From Bog-366 sp963722555 (GTDB lineage: Bacteria > Acidobacteriota > Terriglobia > UBA7540), in contig CAVRNQ010000005.1 of NCBI GenBank assembly GCA_963722555.1, forward strand, positions 62,001 to 126,000: a stretch of DNA of 64,000 nt, in the 5' to 3' direction. The notes under the pieces are model-generated. The model did not search any database and was not told where the DNA came from. It saw only the letters and a list, made by a program, of their open reading frames with translations. Numbering within the stretch: the stretch's first letter is position 1; the number at the start of each line of letters is the position of its first letter. A program made the translations under genes and the position numbers. Positions 27,373 to 36,017 of the stretch are shown here, one piece after another.

Positions 27373-30300
27373 CTAGAAGGCCAGCCGCAAGCCGAACTGT
27401 ATCTGGCGGTTGGGGAGTGCAGTGTAGGTCACCGTCCCAAAACCCGGCGCGTCTAATGTGGTTGCCGGATTGCCGAACTCCGGGTGGTTGAAGGCATTGA
27501 AGAAATCCACATTGAATTCGAGGGAAACGCGGTCACGGTAAATCTGGGCTTTCTTCGCTAACGTCAAATCCCAATTGAACATGCCCGGACCCCGTGCGCT
27601 ACCGATCTTCGCGTTGCCGAATTGATAAGGCGCGGGATCGGCGTAGCAAGCCGTATTGAACCATTCGGCAGCCGTGCCCGGTTGTGAGACCGACGAGCAC
27701 GTCTGATCCGCGCGGTTGTAGCCGCCCGTGTTGAGAAGCGAGTTCGCCACGGTGATCTCCAGAGGCTGGCCGCCATGGAGTGTGGTGATGCCCCGGACGG
27801 ACCATCCGCCGATCGCTTTGTCAACGACGGGTGACAACGAATTCCCGAAGTGCTTGCCGCGCCCGACCGGGAGCTCGTAGACATAACTGGCGACAAGGTA
27901 CTGGGGGATATCGGCGTTCATGAAGCCGCCAAACACGGACGACAATCCCCAGTTCAGCTTGTTGTTCCGAGGATCCAGAATGGTGAAGTCATCCTTGGAA
28001 CGAGACCAGGTATAAGAAACCAGAGCCTGCAAACCAAAGGAGAAGCGCTTGTCCAGCTTGACCTGGAGGGCGTTGTACACGCTGTCGCCGTCGCTGGTTC
28101 GCAACTCGATCTCCGTAATGTTCGGATTCAAGCTGTAGTAAGGGCGGCGCGGGTCAATACTTCCCGGCCCGGGCGTCGGCAGGTCAATATTGTAACTGTA
28201 GCGGAAGGTGTGCAGCCCCCGGGTCCGGACATAGGCGATATCAAGAAGGGTATTCTGGGTAAGCTGCTGTTGAACACCCCCATTGAACATCTCGACCATA
28301 TCCTGCCTGAAATTCCTGGTGTACGTCTGAACCGCGAAGCCCGCAGGGGGCGAGATCGTCTTGTAATTAACCACGGGCGGCGAGTAAGCCGGGAAGCCAT
28401 TACTCACATTGAGGTCCGGAAGAAAAATGTCGGGATTGGGAACAAAACTCCATTGCATGAACGGAAAACCGTTTTCCAGTCCGCCGCCATTCGCACCGAA
28501 GTTATCCGAGAAATAGCTGATACCAAAGCCTCCACGAATCGCGGTCTTGCCGTGGTTGGGAGTGTAGGCAAAACCGGCGCGCGGCGCCCAGCCTCCATAG
28601 TAAGTATCCACGTTCGGGCCGACGTTTCCGGGCTGAGCGATATCCATCAGGCCGGTCGCAAGATCGAAGTTGGCTTGCCGATTGTATTTCTCGCTGGGAG
28701 TCGTGGCGACATCCCAGCGCAGACCGAGATTGAGCGTCAGCCGGTCGTTTACCCGGTAGTCATCTTGGACGAACGCTCCAAAATTCCAAATGCGGACATA
28801 TGGAATATCGTAGTTGAAGCCGCGCTGCACGACGGCGGGATACCCAAGCAAGAAGCTCGCCAGGCCATCTCCGGTGCCGGCTGCGCCCTGATTGCTGGTT
28901 ACATTTCCGTCGAAGTCGAACTCGCCGCGGGGTGCGGCGGCACCGAAAAACGATTCCTTCATCTGGCGGGTATCCGCGCCCATCTTCAAACTATGGGGGC
29001 CGATATTCCAGGAGAAATTGGCGGTGTATTCGAGCTGGGTGACGATCCGGTGCGTACCATTGGAACCGTCCCCTGACTGCGTTGAGCCGGTTCCCAGATA
29101 TCCCGGGATTCCGAAAAAGGCCAAGCCCACCGTATACTGATCCCCAGGAGTATTTCCGTTGGGAATGCCCAGGATGTTGTTTTCGAGAATGCCATGGTCG
29201 GGACCGACGAAGAAATTGGCATAGCGGTTAAGGCCCAGACGCAACTCCAAAGCTTTGTTCGCCGAAAACACTTTATTGAAACCGATGACCGCATTTTGAT
29301 TTCGACTGTGTGCCGCCGATCCCCCGTACATGAACTTGTTTCCGGGCGAGGCTCTGTCAAACTGGCGTTCCTGCATCGACTCCCGAGCGAACAACCTGGT
29401 GTTGCCTTTGAGATAGTGGTCAACACGGACATCGAAGGACTCTTGATTGGAGTTGGTGGGAGTAAAGGCATTGAAGTTATTACTCTCTCCAAGCGCCGTG
29501 GGCGTTGGGTACAGGTTGGCCACCTGAGCGGAGATGGAATTGAGACGATCGGTAGGGATCACATTCCCTTCAAAGGGCAGTCCGGTGCTGGGGTCGTAGA
29601 TGATATTGGGGTCGTTGGCCAGATTACCCAGACGCTCGGCTGCGGTCGGAACCGTGGCGATGGTCGTGGCGGACACCCGTTGCAGGTTTCCCTGTGCATC
29701 CATGAAGAAGAAGGTCTTATCGCGCCTAATGGGGCCGCCCAGAGACCCGCCAAACTCGTTGCTCTTATAGGGCGCAACCGATTGAGCGAAATAGTCGGAT
29801 GCATTCACGGCATCGTTGCGCAAGTATTCGTACAGGCTGCCATGAAAGGTATTGCTGCCCGAGCGACTCGTCAGGTTGACGAGCGCGCCGCCGAATACGC
29901 CGTATTCCGCACTCGGATTCATGGTCTCGACCTTGAACTCCTCGATGGAATCGAGCGGAGGGCTGATGTTGATGTACTGATTCAGGGGCTCATTGTTCGC
30001 CACGCCGTCGATCAGGTAGTTGTTGCCGGACCACTTGATGCCATTGACGCTGGAGTTGGTGGGAGTTATAGCGCCGGCAGCGGATGGGTTCTCTTCGAAA
30101 TCTCCAAAGCCCAGTGACGAGGTGCTGACCGCTCCCGGTACAAGCGTAACGAGCTGGGAGAATACTCTTCCATTGAGCGGCAAGCGCTCAATCAGATGGT
30201 GGTCAACAACCTCGCCCATGTCCGAGGTTACACTTTCCACGAGGGGCGCCGTGGCGTTGACTTGCACATTCACCTTCACCGCCGCCGGATTCAAGCGAAA

Positions 30301-30672
30301 ATCGAGGCGCAGGGTTTGCTCAACCTGCACGACCACATGACCGGCTTGCTGGCCGAAGCCCTTGGCGGTCGCTTCCACCGTATACGAGCCGGGTGGCAGC
30401 AGAGTGAACAGATAGTGGCCCCCGGGATCCGCTTGCTTGACCACTGACGTGCCCAGTTCGTCATTGCGAACCGTGACCTGCGCGCCTGGGATGGGGAGTT
30501 CGGCCTGGTCTTGAACACTGCCCCCGATTGCACCGGTGATTGCCTGCCCGCGGAGTTCCGGGGAGAAAACTTGCAGCGTGAGCAGCAAACAGAGCAGCGC
30601 GATCCACCAACCCAGTCTTCGGCCCAAGCGGATATAAACGGGTTTCCTCATCAGTCTTGTTCGAGAGTTCAT
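27373..30672 (-). CDS. Oar-like TonB-dependent outer-membrane receptor
   Basis: 1099 residues; ATG 30672 with AGGAGG upstream. The N-terminus has a basic stretch then a long signal (LGWWIALLCLLLTLQVFSPE). The carboxypeptidase-regulatory-like domain spans about 45-135 (AITGAIGGSVQDQAELPIPGAQV). The plug contains LPLNGRVFSQLVTLVPGAV and LTSRSGSNTFHGSLYEYLRN. The barrel ends RQIQFGLRLAF with the terminal Phe needed for outer-membrane assembly. It is transcribed divergently from GntR copy 1, with a strong promoter that has a twin in front of the DUF6259 gene. It probably imports oligosaccharides released by the neighbouring GH38, GH101-like and DUF6259 enzymes; the ligand is inferred only from this context. 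Confidence 0.93.
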   Translation of the reverse strand: MNSRTRLMRKPVYIRLGRRLGWWIALLCLLLTLQVFSPELRGQAITGAIGGSVQDQAELPIPGAQVTVRNDELGTSVVKQADPGGHYLFTLLPPGSYTVEATAKGFGQQAGHVVVQVEQTLRLDFRLNPAAVKVNVQVNATAPLVESVTSDMGEVVDHHLIERLPLNGRVFSQLVTLVPGAVSTSSLGFGDFEENPSAAGAITPTNSSVNGIKWSGNNYLIDGVANNEPLNQYINISPPLDSIEEFKVETMNPSAEYGVFGGALVNLTSRSGSNTFHGSLYEYLRNDAVNASDYFAQSVAPYKSNEFGGSLGGPIRRDKTFFFMDAQGNLQRVSATTIATVPTAAERLGNLANDPNIIYDPSTGLPFEGNVIPTDRLNSISAQVANLYPTPTALGESNNFNAFTPTNSNQESFDVRVDHYLKGNTRLFARESMQERQFDRASPGNKFMYGGSAAHSRNQNAVIGFNKVFSANKALELRLGLNRYANFFVGPDHGILENNILGIPNGNTPGDQYTVGLAFFGIPGYLGTGSTQSGDGSNGTHRIVTQLEYTANFSWNIGPHSLKMGADTRQMKESFFGAAAPRGEFDFDGNVTSNQGAAGTGDGLASFLLGYPAVVQRGFNYDIPYVRIWNFGAFVQDDYRVNDRLTLNLGLRWDVATTPSEKYNRQANFDLATGLMDIAQPGNVGPNVDTYYGGWAPRAGFAYTPNHGKTAIRGGFGISYFSDNFGANGGGLENGFPFMQWSFVPNPDIFLPDLNVSNGFPAYSPPVVNYKTISPPAGFAVQTYTRNFRQDMVEMFNGGVQQQLTQNTLLDIAYVRTRGLHTFRYSYNIDLPTPGPGSIDPRRPYYSLNPNITEIELRTSDGDSVYNALQVKLDKRFSFGLQALVSYTWSRSKDDFTILDPRNNKLNWGLSSVFGGFMNADIPQYLVASYVYELPVGRGKHFGNSLSPVVDKAIGGWSVRGITTLHGGQPLEITVANSLLNTGGYNRADQTCSSVSQPGTAAEWFNTACYADPAPYQFGNAKIGSARGPGMFNWDLTLAKKAQIYRDRVSLEFNVDFFNAFNHPEFGNPATTLDAPGFGTVTYTALPNRQIQFGLRLAF

Positions 30673-30861
30673 GATTCACCCTCCTAGTGGTCTGAAAATC
30701 CCGACAAAAGCCCTGGCTTTCACGAGGGTTGCTGGGCCCGATACTGATGGCCGCAGACAAGATCCGCGTGTGTTGTTGCCCGCGCGAAGCTCGCGTGGAA
30801 GGCCAGTAAAGGACGAACTTCCATATGTAACCAATCAGCTACCACGATAGTTTATGGGAAG

Positions 30862-30891
30862 TATATACCAGAACCCAAAGAATTCTGTCAA
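30862..30891 (-). promoter_or_regulatory. promoter of the second TonB-dependent receptor
   Basis: On the minus strand: TTGACA (30891-30886), an 18-bp spacer, TATATA (30867-30862). The same arrangement with the same spacer length and a shared GAATT after TTGACA lies upstream of the DUF6259 gene (34407-34436), implying common control. Confidence 0.75.
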
Positions 30892-30914
30892 GTACAAATA
30901 TTACTGGTCGGCAA

Positions 30915-30932
30915 AAAATATATGATATTATG
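30915..30932. promoter_or_regulatory. candidate GntR operator, copy 1
   Basis: The core ATATGATAT (30920-30928) sits in AAATATATGATATTATG between the divergent receptor and GntR genes, 33 bp upstream of the receptor -35 box. It is conserved at 34465-34473. TATTAT here could also serve as the GntR gene -10 box, so the site may be autoregulatory. Confidence 0.5.
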
Positions 30933-30978
30933 TCTGTCTGAGATAGCATCCAATAATCAGTTGATACGATTGCCCATT

Positions 30979-31733
30979 CCGCTCACGCAAGGCGGAGAAT
31001 CGTATATTTGAAGGCAGACACTGCGCCCATGCTGGCGATGGGGGAACTCTCCAATGGACCGGAAACTTCACTCAGATGTTAGTAATCGTACGCTCGCCGA
31101 CGCCGCTTATGAGTTCATCAAAGCAGACATATTGCGGGGCACAATCGCGGAAGGCACATTCTTACAAGAAACCCAGGTTCGAGAGACGTACAACTTGGGC
31201 CGCACCCCATTTCGAGAAGCCTGTAACCGGTTGCATCACGAAGGGCTCCTGGAAATCGTGCCGCGTCGCGGCTACTTCGTTCCGGAAATCAGTTTCCGCG
31301 ATGTGCTAAACCTCTTTGAAGTGCGTCTCACCCTCGAAGGGACTGCAGCTGAGCTTGCTGCCGCTAGGGCAACAGAGGCCCAGATCGCAGAGGGGAGCCA
31401 GCTCGTAGAGGAAGCTTTGCCGCCGTCTAGTTCCTCACGTCACATGGAGGCTTTTGTAGACTTGAACACCAAATTCCACCTTCTCATAGCCTCTATGACA
31501 CAGAATCGCGAGTTCTTCCGCTTGCTCGAGGCCGCTATGGATCGGAACAGGCGGATTTCCTACTTGGAATTCGCAGGCAAGAACTTGGATCGCTTTGATC
31601 TCCATCTTCTGCACAAGGCGATTCTTGACGCCATTCGGAAGCATGATCCTCAGGCAGCGAAGCTGGCCGTAATAAAGGATATTCAGTGGGGGCAGGAGCT
31701 CCTGTTTGGAAGGAGCAAAGACTGGGTCAGCTA
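30979..31733 (+). repeat. duplicated segment, copy 1 (with GntR gene)
   Basis: Copy at 34524-35278, offset 3545 bp. Over about 750 bp only four differences were found, two near 31562-31567 and two at the last codons. Upstream and downstream flanks are clearly more diverged. Confidence 0.9.
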
Positions 31734-31734
31734 G
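31054..31734 (+). CDS. GntR-family (FadR/FCD subfamily) transcriptional regulator, copy 1
   Basis: 226 residues. Residues about 14-80 are the GntR winged helix (AYEFIKADILRGTIAEGTFL, then TPFREACNRLHHEGLLEIVPRRGYFVPE). Residues about 85-215 form an all-helical FCD ligand domain with the usual metal-site residues (DLNTKFH, later HLLHKAILDAI). FCD regulators sense sugar acids, carboxylates or similar metabolites. It is divergent from the receptor gene with a shared control region. It differs from copy 2 at only two residues (Leu/Phe in ISY-L/F-EF and the last Ser/Gly). It probably regulates both linked promoters; the effector is unknown. Confidence 0.92.
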   Translation: MDRKLHSDVSNRTLADAAYEFIKADILRGTIAEGTFLQETQVRETYNLGRTPFREACNRLHHEGLLEIVPRRGYFVPEISFRDVLNLFEVRLTLEGTAAELAAARATEAQIAEGSQLVEEALPPSSSSRHMEAFVDLNTKFHLLIASMTQNREFFRLLEAAMDRNRRISYLEFAGKNLDRFDLHLLHKAILDAIRKHDPQAAKLAVIKDIQWGQELLFGRSKDWVS

Positions 31735-32104
31735 CGCGTTTGCACCCTCCCAGACCTGTACCAAACGGCGAAACGTACCAAATAGCGCATCTGTGCGTTT
31801 CGCGCTTTATCCTGGGCGTATCCCACCGGCCGATGGAACTCGGCGACGGCCCTGGTCACGCTACGCCACCTCCGGCGTCAACCAAACCGCCTTTAAGTCT
31901 GACGCCACCTTTAACATCCACAGATCCCGGTAGGCCATAGTCTTGCGAGAGCTCTCCCCTTCCTGGACAAACTGGGCATCCATGGAAAGGGAGGAATTCC
32001 TCGCCGCTGCCTCCAGTCTCAAGGGGGATATCGTCGAACGCACGTCGTTGGTTGGTGCCCTCGCGAAGGATTGAGCACGGTTGCGCCTGACGGGTTGGAG
32101 GCAT
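31735..32104. other. gap between GntR copy 1 and the DUF6259 gene
   Basis: 370 bp between convergent genes. No gene, terminator with U-tract, or named repeat recognised. A faint similarity to the bases after GntR copy 2 lasts about 20 bp. Confidence 0.4.
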
Positions 32105-34366
32105 CTACTCGAGCGCCACCACCGCGCACGTGCGCGGCGCCAACTGGACCTTGACCGGCAGCTTGTCCACCACATCTGGTTGAAATGGCTTAAGAATCTC
32201 CACCGCTTGGCCTTCTCCACCCGGCCATGTCACCTCGGCACTGGCCACCTCGTTCCCGTAATTCACCACTACGCAGGCCTTTCCCGGCTTGTCCATCCCT
32301 TCGAAAACCGAGTACCGCACGTCCTTGCCCGCCTTCACCTCCCCCCCCACCGTATCGCGAAATCGCCCGTGGAAGAGCAACTCCTTGTGTTTGCTCCGAA
32401 TTCGGATCAGCTCCTGCACGTACCGCGAGAGCGGTCGAGTTAGAGGCTCGTCCATCGAATCGTTGTAGTGTCGCGGCTGAACGGCCCACACCAGCCCGTA
32501 CCGCATACCATTGTTCATGATATTGAAGTCACTGGGATTCTCCGCGCAGATCGTCAACGTCCACTCGGGAAAAGTGTAGCGCAACGCCGGGGAGCTCATA
32601 TCGATGTCGTTCATGCGCAGGTAGGATACGTCCACAAGCGGAAAGGCCCGGTCCCAGAAGATCTCCGATGCCAGAGCAAACTCGGGATTCACCGCACGAC
32701 ACCGCCGCACGACCTCCTCGAGGATCGATAAGATACCCTGACTGAGGGACTTGTCCGGCGAACTGGGAACCTCCGGGTTGAAATCCAAATAACGGACAAC
32801 GTGGGTCTTATCCAGTTGGAACCCGTCGGCTCCGTCCCCTACCAACTGAACGAACTGCTCCAAGAGAAAGTCGCGGAATTCCGGATGAGTGGGACTGACC
32901 AAGGTCATGTTCGACTTGGTTAACTCCATTCGCGCGCTAGTCGTCCCTTCACCCCAGCCCTCGATATCATAATCCGGCGCCCACCTTCCCGTGACCGCGT
33001 AGCGCTGCAGCTTGTCCTTGAAAAGCCGCGTCGCCGTGTCCACAAACTGAATGTTGGCAAATATCAAGGGGTGGACGCCCAGCTTTTTCATTTCGGCCAG
33101 CGCCTGCCGGAATTCTTCGTGCGTCCCCAAACGCGGGTCCGGGCGGTACTGCGGATAGCCGCGGTCGATGCCTCCTAGGGCCCATCCCAGAATCTCGAAT
33201 GTCGTCACCCCATACTTCTTCGCATCCGCCGCCAGCTTCGGGAGGTCTTTGAACTTCCAAATAATCACATCTTCGCAATTGGAAATGGTGATCGATTGCC
33301 AGGCCATTTCCTTGCGCAGCCAGGTCGGCGGGCGCTTCACCTGGAAGTGTTGGTCGAACCAAGCGCGGTAGAATTCACTACCTTCATGCCAATCCCCCGT
33401 GTGGACCCGCAGTGCCACGGGACCCGAGTTGAACGTGCCGCGCTTCAGGTAGGGAAATTTCAACCAGCCCATCGTCAGCCCGATGGGTTCCCCAGGGGGC
33501 ACATCGCCAGGCGTCGGCCAGTTATCCCCCACCACTACGCTCTTGCTGAAGGGACGAAGCTCAAGGTAAAGGCCCGTCAGCCGCGTTACAGGATCGTGGT
33601 TCGCATAATAGAGCCCCGTGTTGGCCTTGCGGTTAAAGAACTCGATCCATCCCATCTGCAGTCCGGACCAGCAAGGGTAAATGAAACCCGCCGCATCATA
33701 GCGAATGCCCAGGTTCCCGCCGCCGTACTCACCGGCAGGGAATTTCGTGAAGACCTCCGGGGCGACATTGACATTCAAACCCGGCAACAATGACTCGGTG
33801 TCCTGGCGATTACCAAGTCCCCGTTGCCCGCCGATGATTGCGAAGAAAACCTCGGCCAGAGGCAGGTCGGTAGGGTTGTCAACCTCAATGGTAAACTCCA
33901 GATTCTCGCCTACGGCACTGATCTGATAGCGCACCTTGACGTCCATAGTCTCGCGCGCATTGCGCAGCTTTTCGTACACGCAAGTAACACCCGTGGCTGT
34001 CTTTTCAATCCGGCTCACACGCTGCTCGCTGCTCGTGAAGTAGTTGGCCTCATATTCTGGCCGAGGGAGTAAGAGCCGGAAATTCTCACCCAGCCGAGGC
34101 TCCGCAATGACCTCCAGCGAGGGATTCTTCCAGGCGATACCAACTAGATTCCCGTTCCGGCGGTCTAAGCGCAGTCGGCAGATCGGGGTCTCCACCTCCT
34201 CCGTGCCGTCCGGGAATGAGTCTTGCCCCGGTTGCGGCCGGGCCTTGGCAATCCGATCCCACCCGCCCAAGGAGGCCAGCACGCTACCGGTTGCCGTCAG
34301 AAACCCCCTTCGGTCGAGCGACTCACTAGTTAATCTTGGCATTTCCGTTGAATCTGAGTCCTGCAT
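32105..34366 (-). CDS. DUF6259 (GH36/GH-D-like) glycoside hydrolase with Tat signal
   Basis: 753 residues. A twin-arginine signal is visible: DRRGFLTATGSVLASLGG at residues 18-35, so it is exported folded. Residues 55-320 form a beta-sandwich with mutarotase-like features (ICRLRLDRRNGNLVGI, then EFTIEVDNPTDLPL). Residues about 350-640 fit the DUF6259 barrel: EMAWQSITISN, FEILGWALGGIDRGYPQY and VGDGADGFQLDKTHV, where Asp514 or Asp519 could be catalytic. The C-terminal domain is a small beta module. The family relates to clan GH-D alpha-galactosidases, but specificity is not established. It is divergent from GntR copy 2 with a promoter matching that of the receptor at 30.7 kb, so the two are probably one regulon. 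Confidence 0.8.
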   Translation of the reverse strand: MQDSDSTEMPRLTSESLDRRGFLTATGSVLASLGGWDRIAKARPQPGQDSFPDGTEEVETPICRLRLDRRNGNLVGIAWKNPSLEVIAEPRLGENFRLLLPRPEYEANYFTSSEQRVSRIEKTATGVTCVYEKLRNARETMDVKVRYQISAVGENLEFTIEVDNPTDLPLAEVFFAIIGGQRGLGNRQDTESLLPGLNVNVAPEVFTKFPAGEYGGGNLGIRYDAAGFIYPCWSGLQMGWIEFFNRKANTGLYYANHDPVTRLTGLYLELRPFSKSVVVGDNWPTPGDVPPGEPIGLTMGWLKFPYLKRGTFNSGPVALRVHTGDWHEGSEFYRAWFDQHFQVKRPPTWLRKEMAWQSITISNCEDVIIWKFKDLPKLAADAKKYGVTTFEILGWALGGIDRGYPQYRPDPRLGTHEEFRQALAEMKKLGVHPLIFANIQFVDTATRLFKDKLQRYAVTGRWAPDYDIEGWGEGTTSARMELTKSNMTLVSPTHPEFRDFLLEQFVQLVGDGADGFQLDKTHVVRYLDFNPEVPSSPDKSLSQGILSILEEVVRRCRAVNPEFALASEIFWDRAFPLVDVSYLRMNDIDMSSPALRYTFPEWTLTICAENPSDFNIMNNGMRYGLVWAVQPRHYNDSMDEPLTRPLSRYVQELIRIRSKHKELLFHGRFRDTVGGEVKAGKDVRYSVFEGMDKPGKACVVVNYGNEVASAEVTWPGGEGQAVEILKPFQPDVVDKLPVKVQLAPRTCAVVALE

Positions 34367-34406
34367 GGTGTTTCCTCGTTTCTTGGCGGTAAGATTTTGT
34401 TTGAAC

Positions 34407-34436
34407 TATATACCAATGGCAAGGCAATTCTGTCAA
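34407..34436 (-). promoter_or_regulatory. promoter of the DUF6259 hydrolase gene
   Basis: Minus strand TTGACA (34436-34431), 18-bp spacer, TATATA (34412-34407). Same boxes and spacing as 30862-30891. Confidence 0.75.
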
Positions 34437-34459
34437 GTATAAATATTGTTAATCGGCAA

Positions 34460-34477
34460 TAAATATATGATATGATC
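34460..34477. promoter_or_regulatory. candidate GntR operator, copy 2
   Basis: ATATGATAT at 34465-34473 in AAATATATGATATGATC, 33 bp upstream of the hydrolase -35 box. TATGAT may also be the -10 of GntR copy 2. Confidence 0.5.
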
Positions 34478-34523
34478 TCGATTTGAAATAGCATCCAGAA
34501 ATCCATCGGTATGATTGCTCATC

Positions 34524-35278
34524 CCGCTCACGCAAGGCGGAGAATCGTATATTTGAAGGCAGACACTGCGCCCATGCTGGCGATGGGGGAACTCTCCAAT
34601 GGACCGGAAACTTCACTCAGATGTTAGTAATCGTACGCTCGCCGACGCCGCTTATGAGTTCATCAAAGCAGACATATTGCGGGGCACAATCGCGGAAGGC
34701 ACATTCTTACAAGAAACCCAGGTTCGAGAGACGTACAACTTGGGCCGCACCCCATTTCGAGAAGCCTGTAACCGGTTGCATCACGAAGGGCTCCTGGAAA
34801 TCGTGCCGCGTCGCGGCTACTTCGTTCCGGAAATCAGTTTCCGCGATGTGCTAAACCTCTTTGAAGTGCGTCTCACCCTCGAAGGGACTGCAGCTGAGCT
34901 TGCTGCCGCTAGGGCAACAGAGGCCCAGATCGCAGAGGGGAGCCAGCTCGTAGAGGAAGCTTTGCCGCCGTCTAGTTCCTCACGTCACATGGAGGCTTTT
35001 GTAGACTTGAACACCAAATTCCACCTTCTCATAGCCTCTATGACACAGAATCGCGAGTTCTTCCGCTTGCTCGAGGCCGCTATGGATCGGAACAGGCGGA
35101 TTTCCTATTTCGAATTCGCAGGCAAGAACTTGGATCGCTTTGATCTCCATCTTCTGCACAAGGCGATTCTTGACGCCATTCGGAAGCATGATCCTCAGGC
35201 AGCGAAGCTGGCCGTAATAAAGGATATTCAGTGGGGGCAGGAGCTCCTGTTTGGAAGGAGCAAAGACTGGGTCGGCTA
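34524..35278 (+). repeat. duplicated segment, copy 2 (with GntR gene)
   Basis: Partner of 30979-31733, four base differences in about 750 bp. Confidence 0.9.
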
Positions 35279-35279
35279 A
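34599..35279 (+). CDS. GntR-family (FadR/FCD subfamily) transcriptional regulator, copy 2
   Basis: 226 residues, 224 identical to copy 1 at 31054-31734; same winged helix and FCD domain. It is divergent from the DUF6259 hydrolase. The coding region and about 75 bp before it are almost unchanged, while the promoter/operator region next to it has drifted to roughly 75% identity by eye. This is more consistent with gene conversion of an older pair than with a fresh duplication. With equal DNA-binding domains both proteins should recognise both operators and could form mixed dimers. Confidence 0.92.
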   Translation: MDRKLHSDVSNRTLADAAYEFIKADILRGTIAEGTFLQETQVRETYNLGRTPFREACNRLHHEGLLEIVPRRGYFVPEISFRDVLNLFEVRLTLEGTAAELAAARATEAQIAEGSQLVEEALPPSSSSRHMEAFVDLNTKFHLLIASMTQNREFFRLLEAAMDRNRRISYFEFAGKNLDRFDLHLLHKAILDAIRKHDPQAAKLAVIKDIQWGQELLFGRSKDWVG

Positions 35280-35517
35280 CCCGCCTGTACCCTCGCCAAC
35301 GGGATAGGCGAGCCGCCCTCCCGTGCTGAGTCCGGCAGTGAAAGAGGCAGGGGAAGGAAAGGTGTCGGAGGTATCGGTCGGAAAAACGGCAGCTTCGGGC
35401 TTTGGGATTCTCGGTGGGGTAGAACTGGCTCCTTCAGTGGTCCCTGGAGGCACCGAGCACTGAAAACTGAGTTGAAGCATTGGACGTGGAGCGGTTGGGT
35501 GTACACCCTGCGTCGGC

Positions 35518-35688
35518 TGGGAGGTCATATGGGAGAATCCGGCTCAATACAGTGGCATCCAAGCGGGATGCAACGGCGGCACACCCTTCGGCGTAGCCTG
35601 CGACGACTCACACAACCTGGGCAACGGCGAAGTCACGAGCGCGTGGAATCCGGGCCAGATGCGGTTTGGGCTGAAGTTCGTGTTCTAA
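35518..35688 (+). pseudogene. C-terminal scrap of a TonB-dependent receptor
   Basis: The plus-strand frame ending in TAA at 35686-35688 reads WEVIWENPAQYSGIQAGCNG and later NLGNGEVTSAWNPGQMRFGL, finishing KFVF. This closing pattern (Trp-rich strand, GQMRFGLKFVF, terminal Phe) is that of Oar-like barrels such as the two intact receptors here. Only about 56 codons can be followed with confidence and there is no start. It suggests a receptor gene once stood downstream of GntR copy 2. Confidence 0.5.
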
Positions 35689-36017
35689 CCCTGATTGCTC
35701 GGGGACCCACCGGGAGGGATGCGAGAGTCTGCAGCAAAGATTCGCAAACCAGCCGGCGGAACATGTGCAAGTGCGATGGGATATTGACAGGTATCCTGTG
35801 TGCAGCGTAGGTGCCTTAGCGTATACTTTTCCGGGTTCCGTCACGCTTGGCCCAGTACCCGCGACATTGGAATGCGCGATGCTCCTCCAACCCGGAGTTG
35901 CCCCTGCCGTCAATGCTGTGTACGATTAAGCGTGAACTATCTGCGTGTCCGATCTTGAGTCACTGGCACAATGAAGCGGCCTCGATAAATCGCTTGTGGG
36001 GGTCGACTCCCAGGGGA

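Noticed and set aside
27850..30117. Two plus-strand frames of about 300-400 codons
   Set aside because: Antisense to the TonB-dependent receptor; no domain, signal or ribosome site.
31861..32220. Minus-strand frame of 119 codons after GntR copy 1
   Set aside because: Overlaps the end of the DUF6259 gene out of frame and has no recognisable protein or start.
35847..36017. Longer N-terminus of the TPM-domain protein
   Set aside because: No signal character, weak start; the ATG at 36018 has a ribosome site and precedes a clear signal peptide.
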